Shown here: one piece after another, positions 18,089 through 24,037 of the stretch
Numbering within the stretch: position 1 is the stretch's first letter
How the letters are laid out: every line of letters starts with the position of its first letter
Assembly: GCA_964634465.1 (NCBI GenBank)
Contig: CAZWLY010000022.1
Span: 1 to 40,055, forward strand
DNA: 40,055 bases
Reading direction: 5' to 3'
DNA from: CAZWLY01 sp964634465
GTDB lineage: Bacteria; Desulfobacterota; Desulfarculia; G963662305
Notes under the pieces: model-generated
Seen by the model: the letters and a program-made list of their open reading frames with translations, nothing else
Database searches by the model: none
What the model was told of the DNA's origin: nothing
Translations under genes and position numbers: made by a program

Positions 18089-18835
18089 ATGTCTGAACAT
18101 AAAGGCAGCCTGATCAGGACGTTTTGGACGATCCCCATCTTTTTCCCGACCACCGTGGTTCTAAGCCTGGTCATCATCGTCCTGGCTCCCTTCGGCCTGA
18201 TGACCCCCCGTTTCGCCCGGGGGATATCGCGGCTGTGGGCTGGCCAAGTGCTTGCACTGTGCGGGGTCAAGATCGAGTTCATCGGCGTGGAGAACCTGCC
18301 GCCCGAGGGCGGCTGCATCATCGCCGCCAACCACTCGTCCGCCTTCGACATCCCCATCCTGATGCGCCTGCCGGTCCACATTTGCTGGCTGGCCAAGGAC
18401 ACCCTGTTCAAGATTCCGTTCATGGGCCAGGCCATGCGGGCCGTGGGCCACATCCCGGTCCACCGCCAAGAGTCGTCCAAGGCCCTCGGCCTGCTCAAGG
18501 CCGCCGCCCGGCGGATCAACGCCGGGGCCACGGTGGCCATCTTCCCCGAGGGCACCCGGACCAGAGACGGCAAGCTGCTGCCGTTCAAGAAGGGCGGCTT
18601 CCTCTTAGCCCGGCTGGCCAAGAGGCCGCTGGTCCCGGTGGCCATCATCGGCTCGATGGATCGGCTGCCCAGTAAAAGCCTCCGGCCGGCGCCGGGCCGG
18701 GTGACGGTGAGGATCGGCCGGCCCATCGATCCGGCCGAATTTCCGGGTCGAAACATAGACGATTTGAGCCAGGCCGTCCGCCAAGCCCTTCAAGGCCTGT
18801 TGGACCAGGGCCAGGCGGGCGAAAATGGAGTTTGA
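18089..18835 (+). CDS. plsC: 1-acyl-sn-glycerol-3-phosphate acyltransferase (PlsC-like)
   Basis: A 248-residue membrane-associated acyltransferase that adds the second acyl chain to lysophosphatidate to form phosphatidate. It has an N-terminal hydrophobic segment (residues 12-36), the catalytic NHSSAFD (81-87, NHx4D) and the phosphate-binding FPEGTR (152-157), in the order expected for PlsC. Other PlsC-superfamily acyltransferases cannot be fully excluded. ATG 18089 lacks a ribosome binding site and lies about 12 bases after a good -10 hexamer, so the mRNA is probably nearly leaderless. RNase J begins 3 bp after its stop and should be co-transcribed. Confidence 0.9.
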   Translation: MSEHKGSLIRTFWTIPIFFPTTVVLSLVIIVLAPFGLMTPRFARGISRLWAGQVLALCGVKIEFIGVENLPPEGGCIIAANHSSAFDIPILMRLPVHICWLAKDTLFKIPFMGQAMRAVGHIPVHRQESSKALGLLKAAARRINAGATVAIFPEGTRTRDGKLLPFKKGGFLLARLAKRPLVPVAIIGSMDRLPSKSLRPAPGRVTVRIGRPIDPAEFPGRNIDDLSQAVRQALQGLLDQGQAGENGV

Positions 18836-18838
18836 AAC

Positions 18839-20509
18839 GTGACTCGAACCGAGTCTTCCCCCCGAATCGACGAATTGAAGATCATCCCCTTGGGCGGCCT
18901 GGGCGAAGTCGGCCTGAACATGATGGTCCTGGAATACGCCGGGACCATCCTGGTCATCGACGCCGGGGTGATGTTCCCTCAAGAAGACATGCTGGGCGTC
19001 GATCTGGTCATCCCCGACGCCGGCTATCTGGCCGAAAACCGGGATCGCATCGCGGCCGTAATCATCACCCACGGCCACGAGGACCACATCGGGGCGCTGC
19101 CCTTTCTCCTGCCCGAGTTCGACGACCCGCCCATCTACGGCTCGGCCTTCAGCCTGGCCTTGATCCAGGCCAAGATGGACGAGCACCGGCTCGAGGTCGA
19201 TCTGAGACCGGTCGAGGCCGGCCAGGTGGTCAAGCTGGGCCCCTTCGAGGTGGAGTTCATCCGGGTGACCCACTCCATCCCCGAGGGTTTCGGCCTGGCC
19301 GTGACCACGCCGGCGGGAACGATCATCCACAGCGGCGACTTCAAGATCGACCACAGCCTGCCCGACGACGAGGCGACCGACCTGACCGGCTTCGCCAAGT
19401 GGGGCCGCAGAGGAGTGCTGGCCCTGTTGGCCGACTCGACCAACGTCCACCGCGAGGGCAACACTCTCTCCGAAGCCAAAGTCGGGCAAGCCCTGCTCGA
19501 CATCTTCCGCCGGGTCGACGGCCGAATCCTGATCGCCTCCTTCGCCTCCAATATCCGCCGGGTTCAGCAGGTGGTCGATGCGGCCGCCCAGTTCGGCCGC
19601 AAGATAGCCTTCACCGGCCGCTCGCTGGTCCAAAACGTCCGTCTGGCCAAGGAACTGGGGCTGCTCCGGATCCCCGACGAGCTGGAGGTATCGATCAAGG
19701 ACGTCGCCGAACTGCCGCCTTCCAAGATCTGCCTGATGTCCACCGGCTCCCAGGGCGAGCCCATGGCCGCCCTGACCCGCATCGCCCTCGGCCAGCACAA
19801 GCAGGTTCAGGTGGGCGAGGGGGACGTGGTGGTCCTGTCCTCGAGATTCATCCCGGGCCACGAGATCGCCATCACCAAGGTCATCAACAACCTCCACCGC
19901 CGGGGGGCCGAGGTGATCTACGAGGCCGTCTCGGACATCCACTCCTCGGGCCACGCCTATCAGGAAGAACTGAGGCTGATGGCCAAGCTGGTCAGGCCGC
20001 GTTATTACCTGCCGATCCACGGCGAGCTGCGACACCTGACCCGCCACGCCAAGCTGGCCGAGGAGATGGGCTTTCCCAAAAAGAGAATCATCAGGGCCGT
20101 CAACGGCGACGTGGTCGTTCTCGACCGCTCCCAGGCCCGCATCGACGAGCGCCTCCCCGCCGGGCGCATCTTCGTCGATGGCAAGGGGGTGGGTGACGTC
20201 GGCGAGGTGGTCCTCAGGGATCGCCGCCACCTGGCCGAAGACGGCGTCGTCTTCGTGATGGTTGTCGTCGACAGTCTGGACGGGCGGATCCTGTTCGGGC
20301 CGGAGGTGGTCTCCAGAGGCTTCGTCTTCGAGGAAGAGTTCGAAGCGCTTTTGAACCAGGCCAAGGACATGGTCACCCAGATCATCGAGGACCTGGCCGA
20401 ACCCGATTGGACCGTGGCCCAGGACGACATTCGCCGGGCGCTTCGGCGTTATTTCAGCAAAGTCCTTGATCGACGCCCGGTTATCCTACCCATGGTCCTG
20501 CCGATGTGA
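18839..20509 (+). CDS. rnj: Ribonuclease J
   Basis: A 556-residue beta-CASP metallo-beta-lactamase ribonuclease with 5'-to-3' exo- and endonuclease activity in mRNA decay and rRNA maturation. It starts with KIIPLGGLGEVGLNMMVLEY, has the metal motif THGHEDHIG (77-84), the SGDFKIDH segment, ADSTNVHREG, the beta-CASP region with MSTGSQGEPMAAL, and SSGHAYQEELRLM with LPIHGELRHL. The size matches RNase J1/J2. GTG 18839 has GGAG eight bases upstream and lies 3 bp after plsC. RNase J in a Gram-negative lineage fits several deltaproteobacterial groups. Confidence 0.95.
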   Translation: MTRTESSPRIDELKIIPLGGLGEVGLNMMVLEYAGTILVIDAGVMFPQEDMLGVDLVIPDAGYLAENRDRIAAVIITHGHEDHIGALPFLLPEFDDPPIYGSAFSLALIQAKMDEHRLEVDLRPVEAGQVVKLGPFEVEFIRVTHSIPEGFGLAVTTPAGTIIHSGDFKIDHSLPDDEATDLTGFAKWGRRGVLALLADSTNVHREGNTLSEAKVGQALLDIFRRVDGRILIASFASNIRRVQQVVDAAAQFGRKIAFTGRSLVQNVRLAKELGLLRIPDELEVSIKDVAELPPSKICLMSTGSQGEPMAALTRIALGQHKQVQVGEGDVVVLSSRFIPGHEIAITKVINNLHRRGAEVIYEAVSDIHSSGHAYQEELRLMAKLVRPRYYLPIHGELRHLTRHAKLAEEMGFPKKRIIRAVNGDVVVLDRSQARIDERLPAGRIFVDGKGVGDVGEVVLRDRRHLAEDGVVFVMVVVDSLDGRILFGPEVVSRGFVFEEEFEALLNQAKDMVTQIIEDLAEPDWTVAQDDIRRALRRYFSKVLDRRPVILPMVLPM

Positions 20510-20521
20510 TAAGGGGGAATT

Positions 20522-20920
20522 ATGATCGAACCGACCGTCACCGCTTGGTACGCACCCGTCTTCCTCTTGGGAGACTTCCGATTCGTCTGGTTCGATCGAG
20601 CCCTGGTGGCGGAGACGCCCGAACGGGCCAAGGAGATCGGCCTTCAACTGGAGGCCGGCTACATCAAAGAGAACGTGCCCATCAGGGCGGCTCACACCGT
20701 GGCCAAGTTTCTGCCGGAGGGCGATTACGCCCTGGCCACGCTGGGGCCGGAAAACGACGAGCGGCCGGTGATCGTCATCGATCCCGGCCAGAGCGAGGCC
20801 GTCGAATACCCCGAGGGCCAGGGGCCGCCGCCCGATCTGGACGAACAGACCGACCCGGTGGAAGAGATCCCCTACGAGCAGATCGCCGACGACAGCCTGA
20901 TCAAGACGGTCAGCTTCTAG
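20522..20920 (+). CDS. Acidic protein of unknown function downstream of RNase J
   Basis: A 132-residue protein I do not recognise. The first 90 residues look folded (VTAWYAPVFLLGDFRFVWFDRAL, then ETPERAKEIGLQLEAGYI). The last 40 are strongly acidic and proline-rich (PPPDLDEQTDPVEEIPYEQIADD), probably a flexible tail. No membrane segment or cysteine. ATG 20522 has AAGGGGGA just upstream and lies 12 bp after RNase J, so co-transcription is likely; an RNase J accessory role is possible but unsupported. A small GC hairpin (20924-20936) lies between its stop and the convergent pdxA. Confidence 0.65.
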   Translation: MIEPTVTAWYAPVFLLGDFRFVWFDRALVAETPERAKEIGLQLEAGYIKENVPIRAAHTVAKFLPEGDYALATLGPENDERPVIVIDPGQSEAVEYPEGQGPPPDLDEQTDPVEEIPYEQIADDSLIKTVSF

Positions 20921-20941
20921 CGCCGCCTTCCAGGCGACTTC

Positions 20942-21976
20942 TCAGCCCTTGGTTTGGGGCCACACCTCGATCTCCATCTCCGGCCGGGCCAACTTGACGG
21001 CCAGCTTGAGGGCCGCCGTCAAACTGCCCGGATCGGCCACACCCCTTCCGGCCAAACCGAAAGCGACGCCGTGACCGACCGAGGTCCGGATGAGGGGCAG
21101 GCCCAAGGTGACGTTGACCGCCTCGTGGAAGTGGAGGAGCTTGAGCGGGGCCAAACCTTGATCGTGGTACATGGCCACGATCAGGTCGAACTCTCCGGCT
21201 GCGGCCCGGTGGAAGAGAGTGTCGGCCGGCTCGGGGCCGACGACGCCGAGGCCGCGCCGGCGGGCCTCGGCCACGGCCGGGGCGACGACCTCCTCGTCCT
21301 GGCGGCCGAACAGCCCTTCCTCGCCGGCGTGGGGATTCAGACCGCAGACGCCGACCCTGGCTTCGGCCAGACCAAGCCGCCGGCCGAACTCGGCGGTCAG
21401 CTCGATCACCCGGACGATCTTCTCGACGGAAAGCGCTCCCGGCGCCTCGGCCAGCGGGAGATGGGTGGTGACCAGGGACACCTTGAGCACCGGCCCGGCC
21501 AGGAGCATGACCGGCTCGCCCTCGGCCCGGCTGAGTTCGGCCAGCAGTTCGGTGTGGCCGGGGTAGAGATGGCCGGCGGCATGGAGACTGATCTTGGCCA
21601 GGGGCGCGGTGCACAGCGCCTCGGCCTTACCCGAGCGAACCAGCTCCACCGCTCTGACCACGGCCCGGTAGGCGGCCTGGCCGCAGGCGGCGTCGCTCCG
21701 GCCGAAGCGATGGGCCTCGGCGGTCAGCTCCGAACAGGGAATCAGGTCGATCACCCCCGGCTCGAACCGGCCCTCACCGGGATCGGCTATCAGGTTCAAC
21801 CGGGGTCTCAAGCCGAGCGCCTCGGCCGCCTTGTGGAGAGCGGTGGGATCGCCCAGAACGACCGGCCTGACCAGGGTCCCGAGATCGTTCTCGGCCAGGG
21901 CCCGCCAGATGATCTCCGGCCCCACGCCGGCCGGATCGCCGGCGGTCAAGGCGACAATCGGGCGGGGGTCAGTCAC
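20942..21976 (-). CDS. pdxA: 4-hydroxythreonine-4-phosphate dehydrogenase PdxA
   Basis: A 344-residue metal-dependent NAD enzyme of the DXP-dependent vitamin B6 pathway. Signature segments: ALTAGDPAGVGPEI at the N-terminus, CTAPLAKISLHAAGHLYPGHTELLA with the metal/substrate histidines, GLNPHAGEEGLFG, and AMYHDQGLAPLKLL followed by LIRTSVGHGVAFGLAG. The length is close to E. coli PdxA (329). PdxA2-type paralogues with other substrates exist, and the KISLHAAG segment differs a little from the classical KAALHEAG. GTG 21976 overlaps the end of the glutaredoxin-like gene by 8 bp, so they are coupled. Confidence 0.92.
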   Translation of the reverse strand: MTDPRPIVALTAGDPAGVGPEIIWRALAENDLGTLVRPVVLGDPTALHKAAEALGLRPRLNLIADPGEGRFEPGVIDLIPCSELTAEAHRFGRSDAACGQAAYRAVVRAVELVRSGKAEALCTAPLAKISLHAAGHLYPGHTELLAELSRAEGEPVMLLAGPVLKVSLVTTHLPLAEAPGALSVEKIVRVIELTAEFGRRLGLAEARVGVCGLNPHAGEEGLFGRQDEEVVAPAVAEARRRGLGVVGPEPADTLFHRAAAGEFDLIVAMYHDQGLAPLKLLHFHEAVNVTLGLPLIRTSVGHGVAFGLAGRGVADPGSLTAALKLAVKLARPEMEIEVWPQTKG

Positions 21977-22223
21977 GCTTCACCCGGCCGGCCAACTCGG
22001 CGACCGCCGCCTTGGCCTGCTCAGGCGTCAAGGCCGGCCAAACCTCGTCGCCCAGAACCAACACCGGCACCTGAGCCTGGCCGGTCAGCTTCTTGAGCCG
22101 GCGAAGCGGCCCCAGGCCGGCCGAGGCGTCCACCTCGGTGTAGGCCAGGCCGGCCTCTTTCAACAGGCTCTTGACCAGGACGCACCGGCCGCAGTTGGGA
22201 ACCACAAAGAGCTCGATGTCCAT
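21969..22223 (-). CDS. Glutaredoxin-like small thiol-redox protein
   Basis: An 84-residue thioredoxin-fold protein. It has a strand, then the redox motif PNCGRC (Cys11, Cys14), a helix, and the cis-proline segment QVPVLVLGD. Size and layout match single-domain glutaredoxin-like proteins (arsenate-reductase-like/NrdH-like group). The electron partner is unknown. ATG 22223 follows GGAAGGG by three bases. The end overlaps the pdxA start by 8 bp. The 2TM gene lies 17 bp upstream on the same strand. Confidence 0.85.
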   Translation of the reverse strand: MDIELFVVPNCGRCVLVKSLLKEAGLAYTEVDASAGLGPLRRLKKLTGQAQVPVLVLGDEVWPALTPEQAKAAVAELAGRVKRD

Positions 22224-22240
22224 CGTCCCTTCCGTTTCGC

Positions 22241-22525
22241 TCAGGACTCATCCTTCTGAGAGCGGTCCAGCTTGGCCATCTCTTTTTCGATCAGCCGGTT
22301 TCGAAGTCTGTCACCGCCGCCCCAATAGGTCCCCACGGCGTGGATGGCCACGGCGATGCCCCAGCCCAAAAGAGGCCAGTAGAACCAATGATCGCCTTGG
22401 CTGGTGGCCAGGTCGATGATCAAGAGCAGGAGGTTGACCCCGACGTAAACGGCCAGGTGCTTCAGAAAACCGATCTTGGCTTCGGCCTTGTTGACCGCCT
22501 TGGCGTAAGCCTCATCCCGATCCAT
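22241..22525 (-). CDS. 2TM domain protein
   Basis: A 94-residue membrane protein with an amphipathic start (AYAKAVNKAEAKIGFLKHLAVY), two hydrophobic segments (about 24-42 and 50-66) separated by a short loop with WFYWPLLGWG, and a charged C-terminal helix. This is the Pfam 2TM domain pattern, also found fused to histidine kinases. Stand-alone function is unknown. ATG 22525 has GAGGAGG six bases upstream. It is first in a short minus-strand operon with the glutaredoxin-like gene and pdxA. Confidence 0.85.
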   Translation of the reverse strand: MDRDEAYAKAVNKAEAKIGFLKHLAVYVGVNLLLLIIDLATSQGDHWFYWPLLGWGIAVAIHAVGTYWGGGDRLRNRLIEKEMAKLDRSQKDES

Positions 22526-22623
22526 ATTCGCCTCCTCGACTCTGGTTGGTCCCTCAGTTTCCAGCGCTCGTTTCAGGACCCAGCTTACCCCAGCAAAAGA
22601 GCCAGAGCGAGACTTTTCCGAAG

Positions 22624-22652
22624 TTGACAGCCCTCGCCGGCGTTGCTAACCA
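22624..22652 (+). promoter_or_regulatory. Weak promoter candidate for the cyclase-family gene
   Basis: A perfect TTGACA (22624-22629) is followed after 17 bases by TAACCA (22647-22652), which matches the -10 consensus poorly. It lies 30 bp upstream of the ATG. Confidence 0.25.
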
Positions 22653-22682
22653 GGTCCAAGGCTACAGCAAGGAGGCTGAAAG

Positions 22683-23348
22683 ATGATCGGTTTCACCGAT
22701 CGCCGGCCGTTTACCGAATACTACGACCTCGGCGTCCTTTGGGGCGTGGAGGGGCCGGAGTGGCCGGGCGCCGAGCCCTTCCGCCGGAGAATCGAGGCCG
22801 CCATGGCCGACGGGGGGCCCTGCAACCTGTCCTCCATCACCGCTAGCCTCCATCACGGGGCCCACCTCGACGCCCCGTTCCACTTCCATGCCGGGGGGGC
22901 GACGATCGACCAATTGCCCGTCTCCGACTTCATCTTGCCGGCCGTGATCGTCTCCATCGACCACGACGGTCTGATCCGACCCGACGATCTGGGCGATCGC
23001 AACCTGGCCGACCGGGCGGTGCTTTTCAAAACCTTGAACTCCCGGCGCGGCTTGCCCCGCCGGAGCGAGTTCAGCGAACACTTCGTCAGCCTCTCTTTGG
23101 AGGCGGCCAGGGTGTGCATCGAGCGGAAGGCGGCCCTGGTCGGGATCGACTACCTCTCCATCGAGGCCTACGGCGACGAGGATTTTCCGGTCCATCGCGA
23201 ACTGTGCCGGGCCGGGGTGCTCATTCTGGAGGGGCTGGATCTGGCCGGAGTGCCGGGCGAGGGGGGCGACGATTTCACCCTGATCTGCCTGCCGTTGAAA
23301 ATCGCCGGCGCAGACGCCTCTCCGGTCAGGCCGGTGTTGGTCCGGTAA
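22683..23348 (+). CDS. Cyclase family metal-dependent hydrolase (kynurenine formamidase-like)
   Basis: A 221-residue protein of the Pfam Cyclase family (PF04199), which includes bacterial kynurenine formamidase KynB and related amide or lactone hydrolases. The metal-binding motif is seen as SLHHGAHLDAPFHFH, with His57, His61 and Asp63 as the likely ligands and His67 near the active site. The usual Thr of HxGTHxD is Ala60 here. The later GIDYLSIE and LEGLDLAGVP stretches are also family-typical. The substrate cannot be told. ATG 22683 has AAGGAGG eight bases upstream. A terminator follows at 23351-23377, so it is a single-gene unit. Confidence 0.88.
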   Translation: MIGFTDRRPFTEYYDLGVLWGVEGPEWPGAEPFRRRIEAAMADGGPCNLSSITASLHHGAHLDAPFHFHAGGATIDQLPVSDFILPAVIVSIDHDGLIRPDDLGDRNLADRAVLFKTLNSRRGLPRRSEFSEHFVSLSLEAARVCIERKAALVGIDYLSIEAYGDEDFPVHRELCRAGVLILEGLDLAGVPGEGGDDFTLICLPLKIAGADASPVRPVLVR

Positions 23349-23350
23349 GC

Positions 23351-23377
23351 CGTCGAAACGAGCGACGCTCTTTTTTT
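23351..23377 (+). terminator. Intrinsic terminator after the cyclase-family gene
   Basis: CGTCG-N7-CGACG, with an alternative GAGC-GAC-GCTC stem, is followed by seven T's (23371-23377), directly after the stop codon. Confidence 0.6.
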
Positions 23378-23387
23378 GGTTGGAAGG

Positions 23388-23415
23388 TTGGCCGGTTTAA
23401 GCTAATTTTTAATAT
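23388..23415 (+). promoter_or_regulatory. Promoter candidate for the second receiver gene
   Basis: TTGGCC (23388-23393), 16 bases, TAATAT (23410-23415), in an AT-rich patch 58 bp before the GTG start. Confidence 0.4.
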
Positions 23416-23472
23416 GGTCGATTTTGTGGTCGAGCGGGCGTCGAGGTGAAATAGAGAATCTGGGGGGAAGGG

Positions 23473-23871
23473 GTGTTGAGCGAAAGAAAGATACTCGTCG
23501 TCGATGACGAAGTCCCGATCAGGGAGCTTCTGTCCGAAGCGTTCGCCCAAGAAGGATACAAGACCATCACCGCGGCCGGCGGGGCCGAGGCGCTGAAAAT
23601 TCTGGACGATGAGTCGATCCAGGTCTTGTTTCTGGATCTGAACATGCCCGGCATGAACGGCATCGAGCTGTGCCGCATCATCAGAGAAAAGAATCCGGTG
23701 GCCGTAATATATGCCATGACCGGTTACTCGACTCTGTTCACCCTGGTGGAGTGCCGCCAAGCCGGTTTCGACGACTACTTCACCAAACCCATCCGGTTGG
23801 ACATGGCCTATCAGGCCGCCTCTGACGCCTTCGAAAAACTGGACCGCTGGCGCAAACTCGACAATTTCTGA
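23473..23871 (+). CDS. Stand-alone response regulator receiver protein (second)
   Basis: A 132-residue receiver domain. Acidic pair VVDDE (9-13), phospho-acceptor Asp55 (LFLDLNMPGMNG), Thr83 (AMTGYST) and Lys105 (FTKPI) are all present, so it should be phosphorylatable. The C-terminal helix is extended (ASDAFEKLDRWRKL). No output domain. GTG 23473 follows a strong GGGGGGAAGG. It lies about 165 bp upstream of the large hybrid kinase on the same strand, which could be its phosphodonor or share its transcript. A terminator-like hairpin at the start of the kinase gene may separate their expression. Confidence 0.9.
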   Translation: MLSERKILVVDDEVPIRELLSEAFAQEGYKTITAAGGAEALKILDDESIQVLFLDLNMPGMNGIELCRIIREKNPVAVIYAMTGYSTLFTLVECRQAGFDDYFTKPIRLDMAYQAASDAFEKLDRWRKLDNF

Positions 23872-24037
23872 CCGATTACCCCCCGGTTGTCGCCCTGCCT
23901 CTCGCCTGTCGTCAAAAGACATATCTGTGGTAAAAATAAAGGATGCCCGGCCGGTTGGGCCGGAAGGGAGAGGAACACTCGCCAGGGTGTGAGACGGGCG
24001 GGTTGGCAAAGCAAACCAAAGCGCGAGACCGAGGCAG

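Noticed and set aside
18605..20230. 541-codon minus-strand frame opposite plsC and RNase J
   Set aside because: Antisense shadow of a well-conserved nuclease gene.
23941..24037. Possible c-di-GMP riboswitch before the hybrid kinase
   Set aside because: A GGTTGGCAAAGCAAACC-like hairpin and GCAAA elements are present, but the conserved two-helix GEMM core order is not.
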